Below are positions 19,608-29,641 of a DNA stretch of 64,000 nt, piece by piece; positions within the stretch are counted from its first letter, which is position 1; each line of letters begins with the position of its first letter. A program made the position numbers and the translations under genes. Source of the stretch: Mycobacterium sp. (GTDB taxonomy: Bacteria > Actinomycetota > Actinomycetes > Mycobacteriales > Mycobacteriaceae); contig JAKFVT010000025.1 of NCBI GenBank assembly GCA_021732005.1, positions 1-64,000 of the forward strand, given 5' to 3'. The notes under the pieces are model-generated. The model was given only the letters and a program-made list of their open reading frames with translations. It was not told where the DNA came from and made no database searches.

Positions 19608-21008
19608 CTATTTCAGCAAGCCCAGAAGTTGGTTGAAGCACTCCGCCATGGAGGGATGGGTGTAGATCTCGTCGCGTAACGCGGTGGCCGTGATGCCGTG
19701 TCTCATGGCGAGAGCGACGATGTTGATGACTTCTTGCGCATCGTGGCAGAGCAGCGCAGCGCCCAGGATCTCGTCGGTGTGGGCGTCCACCAACACCTTC
19801 ATCATCCCTTCGGTCTCACCGACGATGCGCGCGCGGGCGACGGTCGCCAGCTTGACCACCGAGCTGACCGCGGTGCGCACATCTCGGCCAACAGCTCGGG
19901 CTTGTCGTTCGGTAAGGCCGACCCGGGCAAGCGGGGGCGTCAGGAACAGGCAGCTGGGGACGGCCACGCGGTCAGACGCACGCCGTGGTGCGGTGGCGCC
20001 GTCGAGTTGGTCCAGGACGATGCGGTAGTCGTCGAGGGAGACGTAGGTGAACTGAGGGCCTCCGTTGACGTCACCGACGGCAAAGATGTGCGGGCGGGTG
20101 GTGCGTCGGTAGTCGTCGACGACGATGGCACCGTCTGTGTCGACGTCCACGCCGGCGCGCTCGAGTGCGAGGTTGGCCGTGTTCGGTGCGCGGCCCGCCG
20201 CCACGAGCACGGTGTCGGAGTCGATGACATGCGTCGTTCCGTCGGTGGTGTACTCGACGCGGGCCAGCGGTGTAAGGCCAGGCCGTTGAATGGTCTGCAC
20301 CCTTGAGACATTCGCGCCCACGACCACGGTGACACCGCGATCTCGCAGCAGATCCTGTGCGGCGTCGGCGATGTCGTCGTCCTCACCGCCGAAGACGGCA
20401 GGTCGGTGTTCCAGAACTGTGACCGAGGTGCCGTAAGCGGCGTACATGGACGCGAACTCCAGCCCGATATACCCGCCCCCCAGAACCAGCAGCCGGTCGG
20501 GACGTGATGCCAACCGAAGCAGTTGCGTGCTCGTCACGGCGGCCGGGCAGTGTCGTAGCCCTGGAACGTCGGGTATCACCGGTACCGATCCGGTGCCGAT
20601 GACCACGGTGTGGGCGGTCACCTCTACGACGCCATCCTCGGTGTTCACCGTCACCCGGTGCTCGTCGAGGAAGCGGGCGGCGCCGGTCAGCACCGTGGCA
20701 GTCTCGATCGGATCGAAGGCGGCGCGATTCGTCGCCCGCAGACCGGCGGTGAGGCGTTCGGTACTGGCCACCGCCTGCGCATAGGCCGACGCACCGGTGG
20801 CGCCGTCAGCGCTCCGCTCACCTTGGTACACCATGGATTTGGTGGGGATGCATCCGGTGTTGATGCAGGTGCCGCCATACATCGACGCGGACTCCTCGAC
20901 CAAGACGACCCGCTGGCCGCGGGCACCCAGCGTGGCGGCGAGCGTCTTGCCGCCCTTACCGAATCCGATCACAAGCAGATCGGTCTGCAGAAAAACTTTG
21001 TCGGTCAT
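19608..21008 (-). CDS. FAD-dependent pyridine nucleotide-disulfide oxidoreductase, RclA/MerA-like
   Basis: LLVIGFGKGGKTLAATLGARG; redox motif GGTCINTGCIPTKSM; VLGGGYIGLEFASMYAAYG; C-term THPSMAECFNQLLGL. Confidence 0.85.
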   Translation of the reverse strand: MTDKVFLQTDLLVIGFGKGGKTLAATLGARGQRVVLVEESASMYGGTCINTGCIPTKSMVYQGERSADGATGASAYAQAVASTERLTAGLRATNRAAFDPIETATVLTGAARFLDEHRVTVNTEDGVVEVTAHTVVIGTGSVPVIPDVPGLRHCPAAVTSTQLLRLASRPDRLLVLGGGYIGLEFASMYAAYGTSVTVLEHRPAVFGGEDDDIADAAQDLLRDRGVTVVVGANVSRVQTIQRPGLTPLARVEYTTDGTTHVIDSDTVLVAAGRAPNTANLALERAGVDVDTDGAIVVDDYRRTTRPHIFAVGDVNGGPQFTYVSLDDYRIVLDQLDGATAPRRASDRVAVPSCLFLTPPLARVGLTERQARAVGRDVRTAVSSVVKLATVARARIVGETEGMMKVLVDAHTDEILGAALLCHDAQEVINIVALAMRHGITATALRDEIYTHPSMAECFNQLLGLLK

Positions 21009-21179
21009 CGGTGGCCCCTGTCGTCATCGAAGTTGGGTGGGTGGGTTTCATTCACGTTCCGGCGCAGCCGAAGTTCTTGACCTGTGTGCCCATATGTGCT
21101 GCTGCCCAGGTCAATTCATCGGCACCGGTGACGGCCACCTGAAGGCGTCACCCGCCCTGCGCCAGCCGTGCGGTCTGGG

Positions 21180-21247
21180 AGGAGAAACTTGTTGAAGCGA
21201 TCCAACCCGCCGTGTGCCTTCATCGCGGTGTCGATGAGATCCGTCAT
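21180..21247 (-). pseudogene. 5' remnant related to the protein encoded at 26389-27108
   Basis: Minus-strand translation MTDLIDTAMKAHGGLDRFNKF vs MTDLLQKTLQAYGGTDRWNQL (10/21 identical), no continuing homology. Confidence 0.5.
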
Positions 21248-21302
21248 GGCTCTCGTGGGTTGCAGCTTCAGCCCACCGGATCACACGGGCTGCGGGTATC
21301 CG

Positions 21303-24029
21303 TCAGATGACTATGCCTAGCGCGCCATGCAATTGGCTGCGGCTGGTGATTCCCAGCTTGGGAAACACCTTGTACAGATGGGCGGCGACGGTGCGGTGCG
21401 AGACGTAGATGCGGTCGGCGATCTCGCGGTTGGACAGGCCGGCGGCGGCCAGTTGCGCGATCTGGAGCTCTTGAGAGGTCAGGATGGCGGCGGGCCCGGT
21501 TTGGGGAGCGCTCGCCGCGGTGCTCACGCCGGCGGCCCGCAATTCAGCGGCGGCTCTATCAGTGAAGGGTGCGGCCCCTGCGGAGTCGAACGCAGCGAGG
21601 GCCGCGGCCAGGTGGGTTCGCGCGTCGGTGATGCGGCGGCGCCGACGAAGCCACTCGCCATAAAGCAGATGTGTTCGCGCCGTCTCCAGTTCGGCGTCTG
21701 CGTCCTCACCGACCGTCAGCGCGGCAAGGAAGCGCTCCTCGGCTTCGCTATCGGTTTCGGCGAGCACCGCGTGCGCCCGATGCACCAGCATGACCTCCAA
21801 TCCGGAGCCGAGCCGATGCGCCTGCTGCTCGAAATCGGCGAGAAGTGGCCGGGCGAGCTCGGGTCGATTGCACCCGGCGGCCGCCTCGGCGAGGTCGGCG
21901 ATGGCCCATCGCCGGCTGGTCCGATGCTGGGTCATTTTCAGTAGATGACTCAACGCCTCGGTGTGGTTGGCAGAACAGAGCGCCGCCAGGCCTGCCGCCC
22001 AGTGCGCGTCGTCATTCCACAGGATCGCCGGATCCTGGGCCAGCAGCTGTCGGGCCCGGTCGCTGGTCTGGTGGGCCGGCTCGAACTTGCCCTGCCAGAT
22101 CAGTGCACGAGAGAGGGTGGCCGCCGCCGACGCCGCCGTCATCGGCAAGTTCATGTCCTCGGCCATGCGCAACGCGTTCTCGGCCGCAAGTACCGCCGCT
22201 TGGATTCGCCCCTGCAGGATGAGCAATCCTGCTGCCCCGCGCAAACCTTCGCACTCATCGGCGGCCGATCCTGTATGGCGGGATCTGTTCTGGACGTGGT
22301 TCCAGCACGCCAAGGCATGGTGGCGGTCGGATACCGCCTCGGCGGTGAAGGCCAGCGCCATCGACAGCAACGGGGCGTCGGTGACCTCCTCGAGGAGAGC
22401 GGGTAGTCGGGCTCGCAGACTCAGGCCTTCACCGGTGTCGTCGACCAGTGCCAAGGCGATCGCGGTCAGCGGGTCATCGGCGCTGTCATCGAGCCGGCGG
22501 ATGGCGGCCACGATGTCGCGTCGCGGTTCCTCTGCCAGGCCGTGCATGCGGCACTCGATGGCCGCGGCCCACAACAACTCTCGCATTCGGACATCGTCAT
22601 CGTTGAACTTGTCCGCCAGTGCCAAGAGCTCAGCGGCGGGTTGGCCCGGAACCGCCGCAGTGACGTTGAGGACGAACCGGGTGATCGCCAAGGGTTGCGC
22701 CCCGTAATGCAAGTTGGCCAGCGGCTCGGCCTCTTTCAGGATGCTGATGGCTTCGGCCGTCAACCCTGAACTGCGCGCGACTTCCGCCGCCGCGGCCAGC
22801 CGCTGGACCCGGCAGTGCAGGTCGGGGGAGAGCACCGCGGCGCGCCGCAGCGCGGCGGCGGCTTCGGCCCCGGCGCCACGGGCCTGGGCGTGCTCGGCCG
22901 CGTGTTCCAGATCGACGGCCACCTGTTCATCGGGGCCGAAGGCCGCCTCAGCCCGGTGCCACGCCGCCCGGGTCGGATCGGTCACGGCGTCGGCCAGTGC
23001 CCGGTGCACGAGGACGCGCGTTGACAGCGGAGCGGCGCCATAGGCCGTGGAGCGGATCAGGGGGTGGCGAACCCGGATCCGGCCCCCGCCGACGGCGATC
23101 AGACTGGCCTGCTCCAGTGGCGCCAACTGATGAGTGAGATTCAGCCCCATCGCGCTTGCTGCGCTGCTGATTTCGGTTATCGAGCCGTCACTGGCGGAGA
23201 TCAGCAACAGCAGTAGTCGGCTGCCGTCAGACAGCGCCTCGAGCTGGGCCAGAAACGCCCGTTCGACGCGCCGACTGGTGGGCAGCGGTTCGCCGGCGAA
23301 CACCGCAGCGTCACCGCCACGTTCACCGACTGCCGTACACAATTCGATGACCGCAAGAGGATTGCCGTTGGCCTGCCCGAGCACGCGTTGCTGCAGGAAC
23401 GCGTCGACGTGATGCGCCGACTTGCGGACTGTCTCGGTGAACAATTGCTCGGCGTCCCGCGGAGCCAACGGGCCCAGCGAAAGCCGGGGCAGGCCATCCA
23501 GATATGGCGCAGCTCCATCGAGCCCGGTGCGTTCGGCGCACAGCATCATCAGCGGTGCGTTGGTGAGCCGGCGGGCCACGAAGGCCAAAACGTCGAGTGA
23601 GGACTGGTCGAGCCACTGCACATCGTCGACGACGAGGACGAGGCGTCGACGGGCGGCTGCCTCCTCCAGAAGTCCGAGCACCGCGAGGCTGACGAGTAGC
23701 CGGTCCGGGGCCGGGCCCGCGTCCAGCCCGAACGCCGTCATGAGCGCGGTGCGCTGGCGTTGTGGCAACTGATCGGCGTGAGTCAGCACCGGATGGATGA
23801 GTTCGTGTATTCCTGCGAAGCCGACTTCACTCTGGCTTTGTAGGCCCGAGCAGCCGAGTCGGTGATACCCGTTGGCGACCGCCCAGTCGGCAGCCGACGC
23901 CAGCAGCGTTGACTTGCCGATGCCCGCCTCACCGTCGACAACGAGCGCCGCACCGCTGGTGGATATCGCTGCGAGCGTGTCAGTGACGAAGGCCAATTCC
24001 GCTGACCGTCCGAAGAACACGTTTGCCAA
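21303..24029 (-). CDS. large LuxR-family (LAL-type) transcriptional regulator with AAA ATPase domain
   Basis: FFGRSAELAFV, VVDGEAGIGKSTLL Walker A, LVLVVDDVQWLD Walker B; C-term LTSQELQIAQLAAAGLSNREIADRIYVSHRTVAAHLYKVFPKLGITSRSQL; start uncertain. Confidence 0.9.
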   Translation of the reverse strand: MANVFFGRSAELAFVTDTLAAISTSGAALVVDGEAGIGKSTLLASAADWAVANGYHRLGCSGLQSQSEVGFAGIHELIHPVLTHADQLPQRQRTALMTAFGLDAGPAPDRLLVSLAVLGLLEEAAARRRLVLVVDDVQWLDQSSLDVLAFVARRLTNAPLMMLCAERTGLDGAAPYLDGLPRLSLGPLAPRDAEQLFTETVRKSAHHVDAFLQQRVLGQANGNPLAVIELCTAVGERGGDAAVFAGEPLPTSRRVERAFLAQLEALSDGSRLLLLLISASDGSITEISSAASAMGLNLTHQLAPLEQASLIAVGGGRIRVRHPLIRSTAYGAAPLSTRVLVHRALADAVTDPTRAAWHRAEAAFGPDEQVAVDLEHAAEHAQARGAGAEAAAALRRAAVLSPDLHCRVQRLAAAAEVARSSGLTAEAISILKEAEPLANLHYGAQPLAITRFVLNVTAAVPGQPAAELLALADKFNDDDVRMRELLWAAAIECRMHGLAEEPRRDIVAAIRRLDDSADDPLTAIALALVDDTGEGLSLRARLPALLEEVTDAPLLSMALAFTAEAVSDRHHALACWNHVQNRSRHTGSAADECEGLRGAAGLLILQGRIQAAVLAAENALRMAEDMNLPMTAASAAATLSRALIWQGKFEPAHQTSDRARQLLAQDPAILWNDDAHWAAGLAALCSANHTEALSHLLKMTQHRTSRRWAIADLAEAAAGCNRPELARPLLADFEQQAHRLGSGLEVMLVHRAHAVLAETDSEAEERFLAALTVGEDADAELETARTHLLYGEWLRRRRRITDARTHLAAALAAFDSAGAAPFTDRAAAELRAAGVSTAASAPQTGPAAILTSQELQIAQLAAAGLSNREIADRIYVSHRTVAAHLYKVFPKLGITSRSQLHGALGIVI

Positions 24030-24075
24030 TCTAGCAGTCTGAGTTTGGCTTGCCAACGCAGCTATACTTGTCAGG

Positions 24076-24528
24076 ATGCGCACTGATCCGTGGTCCGACG
24101 ACGCGTGTCCGATCGCCCGCACGATGTCGGTGCTGGGTCAGCGGTGGGCGATCCTGATCGTCCGCGAGGCCATGCTGGGCCGGTCCCGGTTCTCTGAGTT
24201 CCGCGCACAATTGGGCGTGGCCTCCGACGTGCTCAGCGCACGCCTGTCCGAGCTGGTGGCGGCCGGCATCCTCGAAGTCGTCGACTACCGCGATCCGGGC
24301 GACCGGACCCGCAGTCGCTACGTGCTGACCGATGCCGGACGCGACCTGGCGCCCGTACTGGCAGCAATGGGGCAGTGGGGCCACAAATATGTAGCCCGGC
24401 CCTACGGCAGCGGTTACCGGTTCGTCGAGGAGGAAACCGGCGAACCGGCCCGAATAGGATTCCGTCGTGCCGACGGCACCTGGGTGCCGACGCGGCGCAT
24501 CGCGCTCACCGACACCTACGCCGGTTAG
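24076..24528 (+). CDS. HxlR-type winged-helix transcriptional regulator
   Basis: CPIARTMSVLGQRWAILIVREAMLGRSRFSEFRAQLGVASDVLSARLSELV. Confidence 0.85.
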   Translation: MRTDPWSDDACPIARTMSVLGQRWAILIVREAMLGRSRFSEFRAQLGVASDVLSARLSELVAAGILEVVDYRDPGDRTRSRYVLTDAGRDLAPVLAAMGQWGHKYVARPYGSGYRFVEEETGEPARIGFRRADGTWVPTRRIALTDTYAG

Positions 24529-25346
24529 CTGCGGATGAATTCGAGCAGATCGCGGCCGAGCTGCTGTTGGTAGTCACCGTGAATACCATGAGGCGCACCG
24601 GGATACACACGCAGGGTTCCGTATCGCACGCGCTCGATCGCCTGTGAAGCGGCGGCGTGGATGGGCACGATCTGATCATCGTCGCCATGCGCGATCAGGA
24701 TCGGCACGTCGAGAGCCTTCAAGTCTGCGGTGAGATCGGATTCCGAGAATGCCTTGACGCAGTCATACGCCGAGGCGAGACCGGTCTGCATCCCCTGCAG
24801 CCAGAAGTGATCGACCAGCCCTTGTGAGACGCGCGCACCCTCGCGGTTGAACCCGTAGAAGGTCACCGCCAAATCCTTCCAGTACTGCGATCGGTCGGCC
24901 AGCACGCGGACCCGGATGTCATCGAACGTCGACAGCGGGGTTCCGTGTGGATTTGTTGGCGAGGCCACCATCACCGGCGGCACCGCCCCGACGGTGACAA
25001 CTTTGCGCACCCGGCCCGCCCCGTGGCGAACCGCATACCGCAGGACCTCGCCACCGCCGGTGGAATGCCCGACGACCACGGTATCCGACAGTCCCAAACC
25101 ATCGACCAGCGCAGCCAGGTCGGCTGCGTAGGTGTCCATGTCGTTGCCGGTCCAGGTGTGCTCTGAACGGCCGTGTCCGCGGCGATCATGCGCGATGACC
25201 CGGAAACCGTTGTCGGCGAATAGTTTCAGCTCGACGTCCCAGGCATCCGCGGATAGCGGCCAGCCGTGACTGAAGACCACCGTCGGTCCTGTTCCCCAGT
25301 CCTTGTAGTACAGCTGCGCTCCGTCGGAGCCATCGAAATACGGCAT
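24525..25346 (-). CDS. alpha/beta hydrolase, non-heme chloroperoxidase-like
   Basis: LYYKDWGTGPTVVFSHGWPLSADAWD; VVGHSTGGGEVLRYAVRHGAGRVRKVVTV. Confidence 0.9.
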   Translation of the reverse strand: MPYFDGSDGAQLYYKDWGTGPTVVFSHGWPLSADAWDVELKLFADNGFRVIAHDRRGHGRSEHTWTGNDMDTYAADLAALVDGLGLSDTVVVGHSTGGGEVLRYAVRHGAGRVRKVVTVGAVPPVMVASPTNPHGTPLSTFDDIRVRVLADRSQYWKDLAVTFYGFNREGARVSQGLVDHFWLQGMQTGLASAYDCVKAFSESDLTADLKALDVPILIAHGDDDQIVPIHAAASQAIERVRYGTLRVYPGAPHGIHGDYQQQLGRDLLEFIRS

Positions 25347-25513
25347 ACAGGTCAGTGTGGCGGGCTCTGCCGACCGATGCCATAGGTCAGATGACTGGCG
25401 CGACGCCAAAGAAGCGTGCCACAGCCCTGATCGACAACGTAGTCATTTGACGGATGGAGCACTTGAGGAGTGGACGGCATTCTAGAACGACCGAAGCCTC
25501 AGGGAGACAACAC

Positions 25514-26377
25514 ATGACGACCGTCGTCAACGACAATGGCGCCGCGTACGCGGCAAACCTGCAGATCGAAGTGGCCGGCGAGCGCTTCGCCTACCGGCGA
25601 TTCGGTTCGCCGTCGGCCAGCTTGCCGCCGCTGGTCCTGCTTCAACACTTCCGCGGGAACCTGGACTACTGGGATCCCGCACTGCTCGACGTGCTTGCCG
25701 TCGATCGCGAGGTGGTCACCGTCGATCTGCGCGGTGTCGGCGGATCCACTGGGGCCAGCCCGGACAATGTCGATGGCATGGCGCGTGATGCGTTGCGGTT
25801 CATCGACGCACTGGGCCTTGCGACGATCGACCTCCTGGGCTTCTCGCTCGGTGGACATATCGCCCAGGAGATCGCGCTGGTACGCCCGCGTCTGCCGCGC
25901 CGGTTGGTACTGGCCGGCACGGCGCCACAGGGTGCGCCGGATCTGCATCGATGGGCGGATGACGTCTACGGCTACGCCTGCGCCGACGACATCACGCCCG
26001 AGGGCTTCATCGCGCTTTTCTTTTCGGGATCGCAGCAGAGCACCCAGCGTGGCTGGGATTACCTGGCCCGCACACACACTCGTACCGCCGACCGCGATCC
26101 CGAGACGACTCTCGCCTGCCGCGACGCCCAGTATCAGGCCTTGATGACCTGGGGAATCCCGGAATCAGCCAAGCTCGAACGACTTTCGGCGATCACCCAG
26201 CCGACCCTGGTAGCCAACGGCGACAACGACACCATGATGTCGACGAAGAACAGTTACCTGCTGGCCGAGAAGATCCGCGGCGCCCAGATCCGTATCTACC
26301 CCGACGCCGGCCACGGCTTCCTCGACCAGTACCCAGAGGACTTCGGCCACCATATCCGCCAATTCCTCGGACACTGA
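25514..26377 (+). CDS. alpha/beta hydrolase
   Basis: LLQHFRGNLDYWDPALLD; LLGFSLGGHIAQ; IYPDAGHGFLDQYPEDF. Confidence 0.85.
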   Translation: MTTVVNDNGAAYAANLQIEVAGERFAYRRFGSPSASLPPLVLLQHFRGNLDYWDPALLDVLAVDREVVTVDLRGVGGSTGASPDNVDGMARDALRFIDALGLATIDLLGFSLGGHIAQEIALVRPRLPRRLVLAGTAPQGAPDLHRWADDVYGYACADDITPEGFIALFFSGSQQSTQRGWDYLARTHTRTADRDPETTLACRDAQYQALMTWGIPESAKLERLSAITQPTLVANGDNDTMMSTKNSYLLAEKIRGAQIRIYPDAGHGFLDQYPEDFGHHIRQFLGH

Positions 26378-26388
26378 AGGAGACCCCC

Positions 26389-27108
26389 ATGACCGATCTA
26401 CTCCAGAAGACCCTGCAGGCCTACGGCGGAACCGACCGCTGGAACCAGCTGACGTCAGTCAGCGCACACAAACGCTTCGGCGGTGCGATCTGGGACATCA
26501 AACAAGTCCCCGGCATCGTCGACGACGGAGACATCACCGTCTGGATCAAGGATCAGCGCACCTCGCTGTGGCCGTTCACCGCACCCAACCTGAGGACCTC
26601 CTACACACCAGAGCGCGTAGGAATCGAGACACTCGACGGTGACGTCGTCGAGATACTCGACAACCCGCGCGCCTCGTTTGCCGGCCACACCCTCGAAACA
26701 CCCTGGACAACACTGCAGTTGGCCTACTTCACCGGCTACGCCATGTGGACCTACACCGCCGAACCGTTCACCCTGACGTTGCCCGGCGTGCGCACCGAAG
26801 AAGGCGAGCCGTGGACCGAGAACGGGCAGACCTGGCAGCGGCTGCACGTGAGTTACCCCGACACCATCGCCACCCACAGCCCGCACCAGGTGCTGTACAT
26901 CGACGACGACGGCCTGATCCAACGCCGGGACTACCAGGTCGACATCGCCGGCGGCTCCCCGGCGGCCCACTACGTCTCGGACTTCGACGAGATCGGCGGC
27001 ATCGTGGTGCCGCGCACCCGGATGATCTACGTCCGCGATGCCGACAACCACCCCGTGCCGGAACAGCTCGTGGTGTCCATCGCGCTCACCGACATCACCC
27101 TCGACTAG
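26389..27108 (+). CDS. conserved hypothetical protein
   Basis: Full ORF within a tightly spaced operon; MTDLLQKTLQAYGGTDRWNQLTSV N-terminus. Confidence 0.65.
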   Translation: MTDLLQKTLQAYGGTDRWNQLTSVSAHKRFGGAIWDIKQVPGIVDDGDITVWIKDQRTSLWPFTAPNLRTSYTPERVGIETLDGDVVEILDNPRASFAGHTLETPWTTLQLAYFTGYAMWTYTAEPFTLTLPGVRTEEGEPWTENGQTWQRLHVSYPDTIATHSPHQVLYIDDDGLIQRRDYQVDIAGGSPAAHYVSDFDEIGGIVVPRTRMIYVRDADNHPVPEQLVVSIALTDITLD

Positions 27109-27135
27109 ACAACTCGCCCAAAGGAAGTGGCCACC

Positions 27136-27969
27136 GTGTCAGATTACGTCTCCGACCGCGCCGAGGACCTCTTCACCGAAGAGTCCGACGGAGAGCGCTT
27201 TCACTATCGTCGATTCGGCCGCGCAGGAGCCATTCCGCTGGTGCTGTGCATGCGCCTGCGAGGCACCATCGACCACTGGGACCCCGCACTGCTCGACGCC
27301 CTGGCTGCCGAGCGGGAGGTCATCGTGTTCGACAACCGGGGCACCAGCCTGTCCAGCGGTGTCGCGCCGTCCACGATCGACGGCCTCGCCGACGGTGCCA
27401 TCGCCTTCATCCGCGCTCTCGGCCTCGATCAGGTCGACGTCATGGGCTGGTCGCTCGGAGGAATCGTGGCTCAGGGCGTCGCGCTGCGTGCCCCGGGCCT
27501 GGTGCGTCGATTGATCGTGGCAGGCAGCACCCCGGCGGGCGTTCCCGGCCAACCGACGCCTGGCCCCAAGGTCGGCGAAGTTCTCGCCCATCCCATCAAC
27601 GACGACGAGGACTACCTCTACCTGTTCTTCCCTGAGGCCGAGGCAGCGCGATCCGCCGGCCTGGAGTCCCTGCGCCGCTTGGGCATTCGGCTCGGCCACT
27701 CGCACGCCGTCGTCCAAGACGATACCTACCGCGCACAGATCACAGCCATCGCAGGATTCAAGGGATACTACGAGCGCCTCCCCGAACTGACCCTGCCGGT
27801 CCTCGTCGCCAACGGCGCCCACGACGTCATGATCAATTCTTACGCCACCTACGCCATGTCGCAGAAGCTGCCCGACGCGAAGGTGGTGCTGTACAGCGAC
27901 GCCGGCCACGGATTCCTCTACCAACACATCGAAGACTTCGCCCACGAAGTCAACTGTTTCCTCAACTGA
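27136..27969 (+). CDS. alpha/beta hydrolase
   Basis: LRGTIDHWDPALLDAL; VMGWSLGGIVAQ; LYSDAGHGFLYQHIEDF; similar to the 25514-26377 protein. Confidence 0.85.
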   Translation: MSDYVSDRAEDLFTEESDGERFHYRRFGRAGAIPLVLCMRLRGTIDHWDPALLDALAAEREVIVFDNRGTSLSSGVAPSTIDGLADGAIAFIRALGLDQVDVMGWSLGGIVAQGVALRAPGLVRRLIVAGSTPAGVPGQPTPGPKVGEVLAHPINDDEDYLYLFFPEAEAARSAGLESLRRLGIRLGHSHAVVQDDTYRAQITAIAGFKGYYERLPELTLPVLVANGAHDVMINSYATYAMSQKLPDAKVVLYSDAGHGFLYQHIEDFAHEVNCFLN

Positions 27970-28000
27970 CACAGCGTCACTCAGCTATCAGAAGGCGACC

Positions 28001-28882
28001 ATGTCGACGAACTTGACCATCGATGTCTTCACCGGTGGGTACAAACGAATCCCCCACGGTGGGGTGCCAGGCTGGGACCCCAGTCGGCAGGCCACCTGGC
28101 CGGCCTCCACCGCCACGCTGATCTCGGGGAGCGATCATGCCGTTCTGATCGATGCCCTATTGACCACGTCGGAAGGTGAACAGCTGGCACGTTGGGTCAG
28201 CCAAACCACCGACAACGATCTGTCACTGATCTACATCACCCACGGACACGCCGATCACTTCTTCGGCGCCGGTCCGCTACTGCGCCAGTTTCCGCGGGCT
28301 CAGTTGGTGACACACGCCGAAGTACTCGACGAAGCGCGTCAGCAGACGGAGCCCGCGACGATCGCCGCCTGGACGTCCTGGTTCGACGGACAGTTCGATC
28401 TACATCCCACCATCCCAGAAGAACTATCGTCAGACCATGTCGATCTGGACGGCCACACGCTGCGCATCCTCGCCGTTGGCGGCGCCGACGGCGTGACCGC
28501 CACCATCGTGCACATAGCCGAACTCGACACCGTCATCTCAGGCGACATCGCCTACAACGACATCCACATGTGGTTGGCGGGCTCGACGGCGGCAAGCCGC
28601 GCAGACTGGATCGCATCCATCGACACGATCGAGGCGCTACGGCCAAAGACCATCATCACAGGGCACCGCGACCCCGACGCTCCAGACGACGATGCTCAGC
28701 GGATACTCGACCAATCACGGCAATACATAACTGATTTCGACCATGCCGTCACTGTCGCAGATGCAGCCGGTGACGTGGTGGAATCGATGCTGGCGAAGTA
28801 CGAACATTTCGGCAATCCCTACACCTTGTATGCCGCAGCCGCCACCCAGTTCCCAGTACCACCCAACCAGAGTCCCCGGTAA
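28001..28882 (+). CDS. MBL-fold metallo-hydrolase
   Basis: IYITHGHADHFFGAGPLL (HxHxDH); DTVISGDIAYND; TIITGHRDPDAPDD. Confidence 0.9.
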   Translation: MSTNLTIDVFTGGYKRIPHGGVPGWDPSRQATWPASTATLISGSDHAVLIDALLTTSEGEQLARWVSQTTDNDLSLIYITHGHADHFFGAGPLLRQFPRAQLVTHAEVLDEARQQTEPATIAAWTSWFDGQFDLHPTIPEELSSDHVDLDGHTLRILAVGGADGVTATIVHIAELDTVISGDIAYNDIHMWLAGSTAASRADWIASIDTIEALRPKTIITGHRDPDAPDDDAQRILDQSRQYITDFDHAVTVADAAGDVVESMLAKYEHFGNPYTLYAAAATQFPVPPNQSPR

Positions 28883-29043
28883 GTCTGAACCGCCCCGGTA
28901 TGTCCACCACCGCGAGGGCATCACGTGGGCCCGGTGCACCGACGATCTCAGCGCAAGAAGTTTGGGATCGGTAGCCGCGAGCCGCATCTGTACTTCTCTC
29001 GTGACGGTGCCACCGAGGCGCCGCGCGAACGAAGGGAACACAG

Positions 29044-29541
29044 GTGAAGCGAATTCTCGCGGTCGGTGTCGGCGTGCTCGGCTGCAGCATGCTGCTCATG
29101 GCTTGCTCCGACAACAACAGCAGCAGCAAGGGCTCCAGCTCGGCGACGGGTGCCGCGCCCACCAGTGTCTCGGTGGCCTCCAGCGGGAAGACGTCGGTGA
29201 AGGTCGAGGGAAATGACCTGCAGGGCCTGGACCTGAACTCCGTGACCTGCGTGAAGCAGGGCGGCACGATCAACATCGCCAGCGGCGCTGTGGGCGGCCA
29301 GCAGGGGCTCGGTGTGGTCATGAAAGACGGTCAGCCGCCGACCGTGCAGTCCCTCGGGATGGTCGTCGACGGCAACGCGCTCGCGGTGAGCGACAACATG
29401 GGCATGAAGACCGGTTCTGCCGACGTGAAGGTGGACGGCAACACCTACACCATCACCGGCGAGGCGGCCGGCGCCGACATGAAGAACCCCATGGCCGGCA
29501 TGATCAGCAAGAAGTTCGAAATCTCCGTCACCTGCAAGTGA
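29044..29541 (+). CDS. LpqH-family (19 kDa antigen-like) lipoprotein
   Basis: Lipobox LLMACSDNNSSS; VKVEGNDLQGLDLNSVTCVKQGGTINIAS; KKFEISVTC. Confidence 0.8.
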   Translation: MKRILAVGVGVLGCSMLLMACSDNNSSSKGSSSATGAAPTSVSVASSGKTSVKVEGNDLQGLDLNSVTCVKQGGTINIASGAVGGQQGLGVVMKDGQPPTVQSLGMVVDGNALAVSDNMGMKTGSADVKVDGNTYTITGEAAGADMKNPMAGMISKKFEISVTCK

Positions 29542-29567
29542 CGTGACCAACCGTTCGGGCGGCGGGA

Positions 29568-29592
29568 GGCGGACGTGCCGAGCACGTCCGCC
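29568..29592. terminator. stem-loop downstream of LpqH-like gene
   Basis: GGCGGACGTGC-CGA-GCACGTCCGCC perfect 11-bp arms. Confidence 0.7.
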
Positions 29593-29641
29593 GTCTCGCC
29601 GTTACCTGTATCGGCGGCCGTGGCCGACTTATGATCCAGCC

